Translations under genes and position numbers: made by a program
The notes under the pieces: model-generated
Databases searched by the model: none
Told to the model about the DNA's origin: nothing
Seen by the model: only the letters and a program-made list of their open reading frames with translations
Origin: an uncultured Granulosicoccaceae bacterium
GTDB taxonomy: Bacteria > Pseudomonadota > Gammaproteobacteria > Granulosicoccales > Granulosicoccaceae
Assembly (NCBI GenBank): GCA_937920585.1
Contig: CAKZSB010000265.1
Location: 1-64,000 of the forward strand
DNA length: 64,000 nt
Direction of reading: 5' to 3'
In this document: positions 36,992 through 47,593 of the stretch, in pieces
Layout: every line of letters begins with the position of its first letter
Numbering within the stretch: the stretch's first letter is position 1

Positions 36992-37912
36992 ATGTCGATG
37001 TCCGATCGTGATGGCGTTATCTGGCTGGATGGAGAATTAGTGCCCTGGCGGGATGCGAAAGTCCATGTGTTAACGCACACGTTGCATTACGGCATGGGCG
37101 TTTTTGAAGGCGTGCGCGCCTACGAGACACCAAATGGCCCGGCCATCTTCAAGCTCGCCGAGCACACCACCCGGTTGTTCAACTCCGCGAAGATCCTGCG
37201 CATGAACATTCCCTGGGATTTCGACACGCTCTGCCAGGTGCAGCGCGATGTCGTCAAAGAGAACAAGCTCGAGTCGGCCTATCTGCGACCCATGTGTTTC
37301 TATGGTTCCGAGGGCATGGGTTTGCGTGCCGACAACCTCTCCGTGCACTGCATGATTGCGGCATGGGAGTGGGGTGCCTATCTGGGCAGTGAGAGCCTGG
37401 AACGGGGAATACGGATCAAAACGTCTTCGTTTACCCGCCATCACGTCAATATCGCAATGTGCAAGGCCAAGGCAAACGGGCAGTACATGAATTCCATGCT
37501 GGCGCTTCAGGAGGCGATGGAAGACGGCTACGATGAAGCTTTGCTGCTCGATGTCGAAGGTTTTGTCGCCGAAGGCTCGGGGGAGAATTTCTTCATTGTA
37601 CGCAATGGCCAGATTCATACCCCGGATCTGACTTCCGCGCTCGATGGCATCACCCGACAGACCGTGATGGAACTGGCGGCCGAGATCGGCGTGCCGGTAA
37701 TCGAACGTCGTATAACTCGCGATGAGGTGTACATTGCCGATGAAGCCTTTTTCAGTGGCACTGCGGCCGAGATCACACCGATCCGGGAACTGGATAACCG
37801 CACGATTGGCAGCGGTACACGTGGCCCGATTACAACCCGGCTACAGCAAATGTTTTTTGATGCAGTAGCGGGTAAAACAGAGAAGTATTCCCACTGGCTG
37901 ACAGCGGTTTGA
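36992..37912 (+). CDS. ilvE: Branched-chain amino acid aminotransferase
   Basis: IlvE transfers amino groups between glutamate and the branched-chain 2-oxoacids, in synthesis or breakdown of Leu, Ile and Val, using PLP. The 306-residue protein of fold type IV has WLDGELVPWRDAKVHVLTHT, HYGMGVFEGVRAYE, the PLP lysine region CKAKANGQYMNSMLALQEA, EGFVAEGSGENFFIVRNG and AFFSGTAAEITPIRELDNR. The length matches E. coli IlvE (309). With the bkd operon 8 kb away it supplies the 2-oxoacid substrates. A small zinc protein gene follows. Confidence 0.96.
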   Translation: MSMSDRDGVIWLDGELVPWRDAKVHVLTHTLHYGMGVFEGVRAYETPNGPAIFKLAEHTTRLFNSAKILRMNIPWDFDTLCQVQRDVVKENKLESAYLRPMCFYGSEGMGLRADNLSVHCMIAAWEWGAYLGSESLERGIRIKTSSFTRHHVNIAMCKAKANGQYMNSMLALQEAMEDGYDEALLLDVEGFVAEGSGENFFIVRNGQIHTPDLTSALDGITRQTVMELAAEIGVPVIERRITRDEVYIADEAFFSGTAAEITPIRELDNRTIGSGTRGPITTRLQQMFFDAVAGKTEKYSHWLTAV

Positions 37913-37942
37913 TCGCTCAGGTCGATAAATAGCGAGAACAGG

Positions 37943-38131
37943 ATGACAGCATCAGATAAAGCGCAACCAGAGCAGCCGGTTGTGATTAAGCGGGATGAGC
38001 TCCCCGCCTACTGCCCTACTGAATCAATGGGGCTTTGGAATTCGCACCCGCGTGTGTACATACCGCTCGAAGAAACCGACACCGCAGATTGCCCTTACTG
38101 CGGCACCCGGTTTGTATTGGCGGCAGAATAA
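37943..38131 (+). CDS. Small zinc-finger (zf-CHCC type) protein
   Basis: The 62-residue protein has the pattern of the zf-CHCC family: an N-terminal Cys (AYCPTES), a His (WNSHPRVYIPLEE) and a C-terminal CPYCGTRFVL. Related small proteins include the bacterial counterparts of a mitochondrial complex I zinc subunit, but the role here is unknown. It lies 30 bases after ilvE, a neighbourhood seen in other gammaproteobacteria. Confidence 0.88.
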   Translation: MTASDKAQPEQPVVIKRDELPAYCPTESMGLWNSHPRVYIPLEETDTADCPYCGTRFVLAAE

Positions 38132-38133
38132 AA

Positions 38134-38160
38134 AAACGGCCATCACATGGATGGCCGTTT
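38134..38160 (-). terminator. Intrinsic terminator between the zinc protein gene and tolC
   Basis: AAACGGCCAT (38134-38143) and ATGGCCGTTT (38151-38160) make a perfect ten-base stem with a seven-base loop. On the minus strand it is followed by a run of seven Ts, a classical terminator for tolC. On the plus strand only three Ts follow, so it may also end the ilvE transcript less efficiently. Confidence 0.88.
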
Positions 38161-38186
38161 CGTATTGCGCTCACATCTTTCGGGGC

Positions 38187-39491
38187 CTACTCGAGCGACT
38201 GATTAACTGCCTCAAGGTGGTCTTCGATCAGGATACCGGCCGCCTGGCGCAGTTGCAGGCTGCGCAAAACGAATTGATGGCGGGCTGCGGCGTAGTCGGC
38301 ATAGGCGCTGAAAGTATCTCGCAATGAAACTAACACCTCTACAGCGGTACGGGTGCCGGCGTCGAAGCCTGCCTGGGTAGCCTCGCGGGCAACTTCGGTT
38401 GATTTAAGCGCCTGCTGCAGTGCTTTTGCCTGGCTGATGTCGGCGATAACGGTTAAAAATGCATCGCGTGTGTCCTGTTCAACTGCTCTTCTTACCGTCT
38501 CGTAGTTTAACGAAGCCTGCTGGGCACGCGCCTTTGCCTGGTGAATCAGAGCGCTGGTTTGTCCACCGGTATACAAAGAGTAGTTCAGTTGCAGTTTGAG
38601 CTGCGCCTGCTCGCGATCCGGGAAGTTGTCTGATTCAGTGGTGCTGTTGGTATAGCCACCGATAAGACTAACCTGCGGCTTTCGGCCGGCGCGCTCAATC
38701 TTCACATCCATTCGCGCCAGCTCATAGTCCAGTCTTGCAATCTCCAGACGCGGGCTGTTTTCTTCGGCTATCTTCAGCCATTCCGGCAGGCCCGGCGGAG
38801 TAGGGCTGTTGAGCTTTGCATCTTCTCTGAGCTTGGCCAGCGGGGGCACTTCCTGAGCAATAATGACGCGCAGTGACTCCTTGGCCAGAGCCAGCTGGTT
38901 TTCTGCGACCACTTCGTTAGCTCTCGCCAAATCGAGCTGTGCCTGGGCTTCTTTCACATCGGTGATAGCGGTCAGGCCGACTTCGAATCGTCGCTCAGCC
39001 TGCTCTGTTTGCCGGGCGATCGCTTCTCTCGAGGAGCTGGCAGCCCGATAGGCCTCATCGGCTGTGAGAATGTTGAAGTATGCCTGGGCCGTTCTGAACA
39101 TCAGGTTCTGGCGCGCTTCGAGCAGCGTCTCTGCCGCCTGTGCGATGTTCAGCCGGGCAGTTCGAACCGAGGCGGTCGCGGCCGGGGCGTAAATGTTCTG
39201 GGTCAGTGTGGCGGTAACCGAATCCGACTCGTAGCGCTCTTCGGTGTCATAGTCGCGTGTATAGGCTTTATCAGCACTCAACCCGACATTGGGTAACAGT
39301 GCGGAGCGCGCCACTGGTAGCGCCTGGCGTGCCGCTTCATACTGTGCGATCGTCGCCTGAATGACCGAGTCGCGCTCGACTGCAATCTCGTATATGTCGA
39401 TCAGATCTGCGGCGGCTAGCTGGTTAGAACCCGCTAACAGGCTGATGATCAGGAAGGGGCGGCGCAGACAGGCTGGAGGAATCATGCTCAT
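38187..39491 (-). CDS. tolC: TolC family outer membrane efflux channel
   Basis: TolC trimers form the outer-membrane tunnel for type I secretion and tripartite drug efflux. The 434-residue protein has a signal peptide (cleaved near NQLAAA), two outer-membrane efflux (OEP) repeats of long helices, and internal duplication. Typical stretches are LTQNIYAPAATASVR, FRTAQAYFNILTADEAYRA, RFEVGLTAITDVKEAQAQLD and GFDAGTRTAVEVLVSLRDTF. It is somewhat shorter than E. coli TolC (493), mostly at the C-terminus. A PCMT-family gene lies upstream on the same strand; no pump gene is adjacent. Confidence 0.93.
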   Translation of the reverse strand: MSMIPPACLRRPFLIISLLAGSNQLAAADLIDIYEIAVERDSVIQATIAQYEAARQALPVARSALLPNVGLSADKAYTRDYDTEERYESDSVTATLTQNIYAPAATASVRTARLNIAQAAETLLEARQNLMFRTAQAYFNILTADEAYRAASSSREAIARQTEQAERRFEVGLTAITDVKEAQAQLDLARANEVVAENQLALAKESLRVIIAQEVPPLAKLREDAKLNSPTPPGLPEWLKIAEENSPRLEIARLDYELARMDVKIERAGRKPQVSLIGGYTNSTTESDNFPDREQAQLKLQLNYSLYTGGQTSALIHQAKARAQQASLNYETVRRAVEQDTRDAFLTVIADISQAKALQQALKSTEVAREATQAGFDAGTRTAVEVLVSLRDTFSAYADYAAARHQFVLRSLQLRQAAGILIEDHLEAVNQSLE

Positions 39492-39742
39492 TCTCTTGGG
39501 GCAACTTTCCCTGACGGGAATTGCCGATTGCTTTAGTTATAGTCAAGAGAATGTAGTAGGAAATCTGAAGAGTGGGGGTTACCTAACGCCAATATCTTTT
39601 CGCTGGAATCAAATTTCTGGCGTGTGCTGGTGCACGGCAACGGGTGAGCTGCAAGGCATCTGCAAAGAGCCGTGCCGCGATTGTTCGAAATATCTGAAGT
39701 GACGCCGCAGCGTTTGAGATGTCGTTCGTTGTTGGCCGGCGC

Positions 39743-40414
39743 CTAGAAGTCGAAAGCCTGAGCGTTTGCCGGGCCATTGGCCGCTTCGCCAACAGCCGGA
39801 ATATGCGTATCAAAGATACTCTGAACCAGCCAGTCATCGTCGCTGATACGTCGAATAACCTGCGCCTCCATAATCGGGGCATCATTTGCACCTACGGTTA
39901 CAACCAGGCGGCCCATCAGCGTCAGGCGGGTTTTTAGTCTGGCTGGCACAGTTTCCATCGAGCCATTGACGATAATCGCATCGTAGGTTGTGGTGTCAGG
40001 CAGATCGGCGATCAAATCGCCGGTTATGAATTTGATGTTGTCGACGCCACATTGCTCGGCATTGTCGCGCGCGCGATCGTTGGCTGACTGACTGTCGTCA
40101 ATGGCCTCGACGTGCTTGCTCAGGCGGGCGGCACAGGCTGCCAGGTAGCCGCTGCCACTACCGATGATGAGTGTTCTGTCTTCACTTTCGAGCACTGCAG
40201 CCTGAAGCAGGCGCGCCTCGATGTTCGGATTGAGCGAGTAGCCTCGATCATCCAGAGGAATGCGTGTGTCCGAGTAGGCCAGCATGCGATGTGCTTCGGG
40301 CACGAAGTTTTCGCGTGGCAAAGTCGCCAGGGCGTCCAGCACGCGTTGATCCAGCACGTCCCACGGACGGATTTGCTGTTCAATCATGTTGGATCGTGCG
40401 AGGGCGAAATCCAT
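39743..40414 (-). CDS. Protein-L-isoaspartate O-methyltransferase family protein
   Basis: The 223-residue protein belongs to the PCMT family, with ARSNMIEQQIRPWDVLDQRV at the N-terminus, PRENFVPEAHRMLAYSDTRI, the SAM motif LIIGSGSGYLAACAARL and YDAIIVNGSMETVP. Family members repair isoaspartyl residues or have lost that role. This version, encoded next to tolC, belongs to a branch with an unproven substrate. The frame is open 161 codons upstream, antisense-side to rhlB, but the Met at 40414 gives the standard N-terminus. Confidence 0.87.
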   Translation of the reverse strand: MDFALARSNMIEQQIRPWDVLDQRVLDALATLPRENFVPEAHRMLAYSDTRIPLDDRGYSLNPNIEARLLQAAVLESEDRTLIIGSGSGYLAACAARLSKHVEAIDDSQSANDRARDNAEQCGVDNIKFITGDLIADLPDTTTYDAIIVNGSMETVPARLKTRLTLMGRLVVTVGANDAPIMEAQVIRRISDDDWLVQSIFDTHIPAVGEAANGPANAQAFDF

Positions 40415-40487
40415 TGCTGTAGCTCCGAAAAAAGAATGGCTGCGGATAGTAAGGAAAAAAGCGCCTGAAAAAAACCGTGAGGCGGAA

Positions 40488-41810
40488 TCAGGTGGTCGCT
40501 TTGCTGCTCGAATTGCTATTGCCACCCCGGTTGCCACCACCCGAGCTGCGGCGCCGCCGATTGGTGTTGCCGGATGGTTTGTTGCCACGTGGCCGATTCG
40601 GACGGTCTGATCGAGGTCGGCTGGTTGGCTTTTTGGGTTCGACGAGCAGTTCTTCGGTAATCGGCGATGAGGCAATTTCGTGGCCAAGCATCTCTTCGAT
40701 TTCAGGCAGCGAGAAGACGTATTGCTCGCAGGCGAAAGAGATCGCCTCGCCCGATGCACCGGCGCGAGCTGTTCTGCCGATTCGGTGCACGTAGTCCTCG
40801 GCCTGTTGCGGCAGATCGTAGTTAAAGACGTGAGTGACGCCCTCGATATGCAGGCCACGTGCGGCGACATCTGTTGCGATAAGCGTGTTGAGCGCACCGC
40901 TGGTGAGGTTTTCGATCAGACGCTGGCGTTTTTTTTGCCGAACATCCCCCGAGAGCACATCGGCGGATACGCCATTGGCCTGCAGGTAGGCCAATACTCG
41001 TTCACCTGCGCGCTTGGTATTGACGAAAACAATACAGCGCTCGGGTTTCCGGCTGGCGAGTAAACCGAGCAACAGGGGTATTTTTTCTTCCGATGAGGGG
41101 TGAAACAGCTGCTGGTTGACCTTCTCCGCCGCGACCTGATCTGATTGTGATTTCAGGTCGATCGGGTTATTCATGTGCTCGTAGGCGAGTTCCATGACGC
41201 GATGCGACAAGGTTGCTGAAAAAAGCAGATTCAGCCGTTCTGTAGGTTCTGGCATACGGCGAAGCAGGTAGCGGATGTCGCTGATGAAGCCGAGGTCGAA
41301 CATGCGATCGGCCTCATCGAGAACGGCGACCTGGGCGCGCTTGAGCGAAAAGACCTTTTGTTTGAAGTAATCTATGATGCGACCTGGCGTGCCAATCAGG
41401 ATATCAGCGCCTTCCTGAATCTGTTTGCGCTGTTTATCGTAGTCGGTGCCGCCATAAGCGAGGGCAATGCGAAAGTCACAGTTGCCGGCTAGCAACTCGG
41501 CATCTTTGTGAATCTGTATGGCAAGTTCTCGCGTGGGTGCCAGAATGAGCGCGCGAACGTCGTTCGGCTTGCGTTCCGGCGCTGCCGGGTTATTCAGCAA
41601 ATGCTGATACAGGCCCAACAGAAATGCCGCGGTTTTGCCGGTGCCGGTCTGGGACTGAGCAGCTATATCACGCCCCTCGAGCATCGGCGGCAGTGACAGC
41701 AGCTGAATCTCAGTGCAATATTCAAGATTGGCGCTCTGCAACGCGGACTGCAGATCCGGGCTGAGGTCGAATTGAGTGAAACTGACGTCTGTCAGATAGT
41801 TAGACTTCAT
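40488..41810 (-). CDS. rhlB: DEAD-box RNA helicase RhlB
   Basis: RhlB unwinds RNA and in E. coli is part of the degradosome. The 440-residue protein has all helicase motifs: Q motif TEIQLLSLPPML, AQSQTGTGKTAA, PTRELA, GTPGRI, LDEADRMFDLGF, FSATLS, TDVAARGLHIEGV and HRIGRTARAG. The tail of about 60 residues is rich in Arg, Gly, Asn and Ser, a likely RNA-binding extension. It is divergent from trxA-rho, exactly as in E. coli, which supports RhlB over other DEAD-box families. Confidence 0.93.
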   Translation of the reverse strand: MKSNYLTDVSFTQFDLSPDLQSALQSANLEYCTEIQLLSLPPMLEGRDIAAQSQTGTGKTAAFLLGLYQHLLNNPAAPERKPNDVRALILAPTRELAIQIHKDAELLAGNCDFRIALAYGGTDYDKQRKQIQEGADILIGTPGRIIDYFKQKVFSLKRAQVAVLDEADRMFDLGFISDIRYLLRRMPEPTERLNLLFSATLSHRVMELAYEHMNNPIDLKSQSDQVAAEKVNQQLFHPSSEEKIPLLLGLLASRKPERCIVFVNTKRAGERVLAYLQANGVSADVLSGDVRQKKRQRLIENLTSGALNTLIATDVAARGLHIEGVTHVFNYDLPQQAEDYVHRIGRTARAGASGEAISFACEQYVFSLPEIEEMLGHEIASSPITEELLVEPKKPTSRPRSDRPNRPRGNKPSGNTNRRRRSSGGGNRGGNSNSSSKATT

Positions 41811-41937
41811 CCCCGAATAATAGCCTATTTAATGAGAGCGCGTTTCTACTTACGCGATACTGTGCGGGCTGCTTGAAATAATTGGCCCGAACACCACATT
41901 TCATACACAATGGCAGGCCGTCTGTCAGGAGAAATTT

Positions 41938-42264
41938 GTGAGCGATAAAATCATCCATCTCAGCGATGACAACTTTGAATCTGAAGTTCTTCAGTCCGAG
42001 GTGCCGGTGCTGGTCGATTATTGGGCAGAGTGGTGCGGCCCCTGCAAAATGATCGCACCCATTCTCGAAGAGATGGCTGACGAACTGGGCGATAAAGTCA
42101 AAATTGCCAAGCTCAACATCGACGACAACCAGAACACGCCTCCCAAGTACGGTATTCGCGGAATCCCGACACTGATGCTGTTCAAAAACGGATCAGTCGA
42201 GGCCACTAAAGTGGGTGCATTGTCGAAGTCACAACTATCGGCGTTTATCGACGGCAACGCCTAA
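41938..42264 (+). CDS. trxA: Thioredoxin 1
   Basis: TrxA is the general cytoplasmic disulfide reductant, and also the electron donor for DsbD. The 108-residue protein has the active site [10 protein letters not shown] and the cis-proline motif [11 protein letters not shown]. The length matches E. coli (109). The GTG start has AGGAGA six bases upstream. It lies between divergent rhlB and downstream rho, the conserved gammaproteobacterial order. Confidence 0.97.
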   Translation: MSDKIIHLSDDNFESEVLQSEVPVLVDYWAEWCGPCKMIAPILEEMADELGDKVKIAKLNIDDNQNTPPKYGIRGIPTLMLFKNGSVEATKVGALSKSQLSAFIDGNA

Positions 42265-42276
42265 GCAAGCATTTTG

Positions 42277-42306
42277 AGCCGCTTGCAATGCTGATTGCAG
42301 GCGGCT
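42277..42306 (+). terminator. Hairpin downstream of trxA, probable terminator
   Basis: AGCCGCTTGCAA (42277-42288) pairs with TTGCAGGCGGCT (42295-42306) with one G-U pair and a six-base loop. It lies 13 bases after the trxA stop. The following bases (TGCGCATATTT) hold only a weak T-rich stretch, so termination may be partial and rho may be partly read from the trxA promoter. Confidence 0.65.
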
Positions 42307-42595
42307 TGCGCATATTTCGATTGACGCAGGCGAGCTTAAGTCTGCCACGGGCGCAGAGCCTGCCATTGGCGATTGGCTCGCCAATTGCGTGCGCTCAAAT
42401 GAATCTGGACGTCCTGCCAGCCTCATGCTATGGTCAGCAGTCCTTCTAGGTATATCAGCCGCTTCATCCCCACTCGTGAACGGCCCAAATCAAGTCCTGT
42501 TAATTGACTGGCAACACAGCCATCCGTTTGTTCTCACTGAGCAGACATAAGGCGTATCCTCGCGCCGCGCGTCGGAACATCTCTACCAGCCCACT
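42307..42595 (+). promoter_or_regulatory. Leader region of rho
   Basis: These 289 bases between the trxA hairpin and the rho ATG hold no gene. Rho autoregulates its own long leader in E. coli, and the same is plausible here. I could not identify a specific promoter or attenuator. Confidence 0.4.
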
Positions 42596-43852
42596 ATGAA
42601 TCTCACCGATCTAAAGAAAAAATCTGCCAGCGAGCTGATAGAGCTTGCGCAATCAGACGGTATCGACAACGTTGCGCGCTCGCGCAAGCAGGACATCATC
42701 TTTTCACTGCTTAAAGCTCACTCTAAAAAGGGTGAGGATATCTTTGGCGGTGGAGTGCTTGAGATTCTGCAGGACGGATTCGGATTCCTTCGCTCTGCGG
42801 ACAGTTCCTACCTGGCCGGTCCGGACGATATCTACGTGTCTCCCAGCCAGATCCGGCGTTTCAACCTCCGCACCGGCGATACTATTTCCGGCAAGATTCG
42901 CCCACCCAAGGACGGTGAGCGCTATTTTGCATTGCTCAAAGTCGATGAAATCAACTTTGGGCCACCGGAGCAGGCGCGCAACAAGGTTTTGTTCGAAAAC
43001 CTTACCCCGCTGCATGCCACCAATCGATTAACCCTTGAGCTGGGCAATGGCAGTACCGAGGACATCACTGCCCGTACGATCGATTTTGTCGCCCCGATCG
43101 GCAAAGGGCAGCGGGCGCTGATCGTGTCGCCGCCCAAGGCCGGCAAGACCATGATTTTGCAGAACATCGCCCAGAGCATCGCCGCCAACGATCCGGAGTG
43201 TGTCCTGATTGTATTACTGATTGACGAGCGCCCTGAGGAAGTAACCGAAATGGAGCGCATGGTGCAGGGCGAGGTCGTTTCGAGCACTTTCGATGAACCC
43301 GCCAGCCGGCATGTGCAAGTGGCTGAAATGGTTATTGAAAAAGCCAAGCGCCTGGTTGAGCACAAGCAGGATGTAGTGATTCTGCTCGATTCCATCACCC
43401 GCCTGGCCCGTGCCTACAACACGGTGATTCCCTCCAGCGGCAAGGTGCTGACAGGCGGTGTCGATGCACACGCGCTGCATCGTCCCAAGCGCTTCTTTGG
43501 CGCGGCGAGAAACATTGAAGAGGGCGGTAGTCTCACAATTGTTGCGACTACGCTTGTAGATACCGGGTCAAAAATGGACGAGGTGATCTACGAAGAATTT
43601 AAAGGCACCGGTAATATGGAGCTGCATCTGGATCGTCGTATCGCCGAGAAGCGTGTCTTTCCAGCCATCAGCGTCAACCGCTCAGGCACCCGGCGCGAAG
43701 AACTCATGATCGAACCCGAAGAGCTGCAGAAAATATGGGTATTGCGCAAGTTCCTGCACCCGATGGACGAAATTGAGGCGATGGAATTCCTGATGGGGCG
43801 CCTGCAGCAAACCAAAACCAACAGTGAATTTTTCGACGCGATGAAACGCTAG
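42596..43852 (+). CDS. rho: Transcription termination factor Rho
   Basis: Rho is the hexameric RNA helicase that ends many transcripts. The 418-residue protein (419 in E. coli) has the N-terminal Rho domain, an RNA-binding OB fold ([31 protein letters not shown]), Walker [16 protein letters not shown], Walker [17 protein letters not shown] and the Q/R loops around [20 protein letters not shown]. Its stop codon overlaps the purD stop in a shared CTAG, so the two convergent genes have no spacer. Confidence 0.98.
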   Translation: MNLTDLKKKSASELIELAQSDGIDNVARSRKQDIIFSLLKAHSKKGEDIFGGGVLEILQDGFGFLRSADSSYLAGPDDIYVSPSQIRRFNLRTGDTISGKIRPPKDGERYFALLKVDEINFGPPEQARNKVLFENLTPLHATNRLTLELGNGSTEDITARTIDFVAPIGKGQRALIVSPPKAGKTMILQNIAQSIAANDPECVLIVLLIDERPEEVTEMERMVQGEVVSSTFDEPASRHVQVAEMVIEKAKRLVEHKQDVVILLDSITRLARAYNTVIPSSGKVLTGGVDAHALHRPKRFFGAARNIEEGGSLTIVATTLVDTGSKMDEVIYEEFKGTGNMELHLDRRIAEKRVFPAISVNRSGTRREELMIEPEELQKIWVLRKFLHPMDEIEAMEFLMGRLQQTKTNSEFFDAMKR

Positions 43853-45168
43853 CTGTTCTCTCTGGCGGCGGCGCGATGGCCGATATCCCGCCGAAAAAAG
43901 GCACCATCCCAACTGATTCGCGACACTCTTTCATAGGCGGCGCGCTGCGCGCCGGAAACTGTGTCTGCGAGCGCTGTTACGCATAACACTCTTCCACCAG
44001 CAGTAACCGTTGCGCCACTGGCATCACTTGCTGTACCGGCGTGAAAAACCCGGCACTGGTCGGAGTTGTGCTGGCTAAGGGCCTCGCCCTCGATGGCGAG
44101 ACCAGTCTGATACTGGCCGGGATAACCACCCGCAGCCATCACTACACCCAGCGCAAATTCGCGTCGCCAGGCAGGCGATTGCTCATCCAGTTTACCCGCG
44201 ACAGCAGCCCTGCATATCGGCACCAGATCCGACGCCAGCCGCATCATGATCGGCTGGGTTTCGGGGTCCCCCATGCGCACGTTGTACTCGAGCACTCGTG
44301 GTGTGCCATCGGCGGCGATCATCAATCCGGCATAGAGAAAACCTGTGAAGGGCCTGCCGTCGGCTCGCATGCCAGCCAGCGTTGGCAGCATGATGGTGTC
44401 CATGATTTTTTGATGTAGTGCATCATCGACCAGCGGGGCAGGCGAGTAAGCACCCATGCCGCCGGTATTGGGGCCGGTGTCCCCCTCATCTCTCGCCTTG
44501 TGATCCTGTGAGGTCGCCATCGGCAACAGGTGTTCGCCATCGGCCACACAAATGAAGCTGATCTCCTCGCCAACCAGAAAATCCTCTATCACAACCCGGC
44601 TGCCCGCATCGCCAAACTGGCGTTTGTCGAGCATATCCACCACCGCCTGTTCGGCAGCGTCAGTGGAGTGGGCGATGACAACGCCTTTGCCAGCGGCCAG
44701 CCCGTCCGCTTTTACAACCAACGGCGCAGATTTTCGCCTGATGTAGGCAATTGCCGGTTCGATTTCAGTGAACACCTCGTAGTCGGCAGTGGGGATGGCG
44801 TGGCGTTTGAGAAAAGCCTTGCAGTAAGCCTTGCTGCCCTCGAGCTCGGCGGCCTTTGCGGTCGGGCCGAAAATGGGCAGGCCACGGGCCTGAAAGGTGT
44901 CAACGACGCCCGCCACCAGCGGAGCCTCCGGTCCGACAATGGTCAGTGCGATATCATTGTCGGCGGCGAAGTCGGCGAGTTTGTCGATCTCACCGGTGCC
45001 GATATCGATATTGCTGACTCCGGGTTCCGCTGCCGTACCGGCGTTGCCGGGCGCAACAAAAACCTGTTTGACGCCCGCACTGTTGCCGGTTTTCCAGGCC
45101 AGCGCGTGTTCTCTGCCACCATTGCCTATAATCAGGATGTTCAAACCATTACTCTTGTTTGTTGTCAC
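43849..45168 (-). CDS. purD: Phosphoribosylamine-glycine ligase (GARS)
   Basis: PurD joins glycine to phosphoribosylamine in purine synthesis. The 439-residue ATP-grasp enzyme has [83 protein letters not shown] and [18 protein letters not shown]. The start is GTG. It runs divergently from the bkd operon and converges on rho with a four-base overlap. purH lies elsewhere in the window. Confidence 0.97.
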   Translation of the reverse strand: MTTNKSNGLNILIIGNGGREHALAWKTGNSAGVKQVFVAPGNAGTAAEPGVSNIDIGTGEIDKLADFAADNDIALTIVGPEAPLVAGVVDTFQARGLPIFGPTAKAAELEGSKAYCKAFLKRHAIPTADYEVFTEIEPAIAYIRRKSAPLVVKADGLAAGKGVVIAHSTDAAEQAVVDMLDKRQFGDAGSRVVIEDFLVGEEISFICVADGEHLLPMATSQDHKARDEGDTGPNTGGMGAYSPAPLVDDALHQKIMDTIMLPTLAGMRADGRPFTGFLYAGLMIAADGTPRVLEYNVRMGDPETQPIMMRLASDLVPICRAAVAGKLDEQSPAWRREFALGVVMAAGGYPGQYQTGLAIEGEALSQHNSDQCRVFHAGTASDASGATVTAGGRVLCVTALADTVSGAQRAAYERVSRISWDGAFFRRDIGHRAAARENS

Positions 45169-45181
45169 TTCAGTTCGATGA

Positions 45182-46576
<1,395 letters not shown>

Positions 46577-46579
46577 GTC

Positions 46580-47593
46580 ATGAGCCACATGAATATGATC
46601 GAAGCAGTGCGCGACGCGATGGACGTGATGCTGCTGCGCGATGACAACGTCGTCGTGTTCGGTGAAGACGTCGGCTACTTTGGTGGCGTGTTTCGATGCA
46701 CTGACGGATTGCAGGAAAAGTACGGCAGTGCGCGCGTTTTTGATACGCCGATAAACGAGAGCGGTATCGTCGGTGTGGCGGTGGGTATGGGGGCCTATGG
46801 TTTGCGTCCCGTCGCCGAGGTGCAGTTTGCCGACTACGTCTATCCCGCCTACGACCAGCTGACGCAGGAGGCCGCGCGATTGCGGCATCGCTCTAATGGC
46901 CAGTTCATCTCGCCGTTGACTGTTCGAATGCCCTGTGGCGGAGGCATATTCGGTGGTCAGACTCACAGCCAGAGCCCCGAGGCACTGTTTACTCACGTGG
47001 CCGGGCTCAAAACGGTTATGCCGTCTAATCCCTACGATGCCAAGGGCCTTCTTATCGCCTCGATCGAGGATGATGACCCGGTGATTTTTCTCGAGCCAAA
47101 ACGCGTCTACAACGGACCGTTCGATGGTCATCACGACAAACCCGTTCGGCCCTGGTCGGATCATCCATTGGGGGAAGTGCCCGAGGGGCACTACCGCGTT
47201 GAGCTGGGTGAGGCCGCTGTGCGGCGTGAAGGAAACGATCTGACCATCATAACCTACGGCACGATGGTGTTCGTCGCGCTGGCTGCGATCGAAGAGGCCG
47301 GTATCGATGCAGAGGTAATCGACCTGCGATCCCTGCTGCCGCTGGACATCGACGCAATCGAGGCTTCGGTAAAGAAAACCGGTCGTTGCGTGATTGTGCA
47401 TGAGGCAACGCTTACCTCAGGGTTTGGTGCCGAGCTTTCGGCGCAAATTCAGGAGACCTGCTTCAGTTCGCTCGAAGCGCCTGTGTCGCGGGTAACGGGT
47501 TGGGATACCCCCTATCCGCACGCTCAGGAATGGCACTATTTTCCTGGCCCCAAACGAGTTGCGGCCGCGTGTAAGCGGGCGATGGAATACTGA
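46580..47593 (+). CDS. bkdA2: 2-oxoisovalerate dehydrogenase E1 beta subunit
   Basis: BkdA2 is the partner subunit of BkdA1 in the E1 tetramer. The 337-residue protein has MNMIEAVRDAMDVMLLRDDN, VVVFGEDVGYFGGVFRCTDG, FDTPINESGIVGVAVGMGAY, AEVQFADYVYPAYDQLTQEA and the C-terminal transketolase-like domain with VIDLRSLLPLDIDAIEASVK. It begins three bases after bkdA1 and overlaps the first base of bkdB. Confidence 0.95.
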   Translation: MSHMNMIEAVRDAMDVMLLRDDNVVVFGEDVGYFGGVFRCTDGLQEKYGSARVFDTPINESGIVGVAVGMGAYGLRPVAEVQFADYVYPAYDQLTQEAARLRHRSNGQFISPLTVRMPCGGGIFGGQTHSQSPEALFTHVAGLKTVMPSNPYDAKGLLIASIEDDDPVIFLEPKRVYNGPFDGHHDKPVRPWSDHPLGEVPEGHYRVELGEAAVRREGNDLTIITYGTMVFVALAAIEEAGIDAEVIDLRSLLPLDIDAIEASVKKTGRCVIVHEATLTSGFGAELSAQIQETCFSSLEAPVSRVTGWDTPYPHAQEWHYFPGPKRVAAACKRAMEY

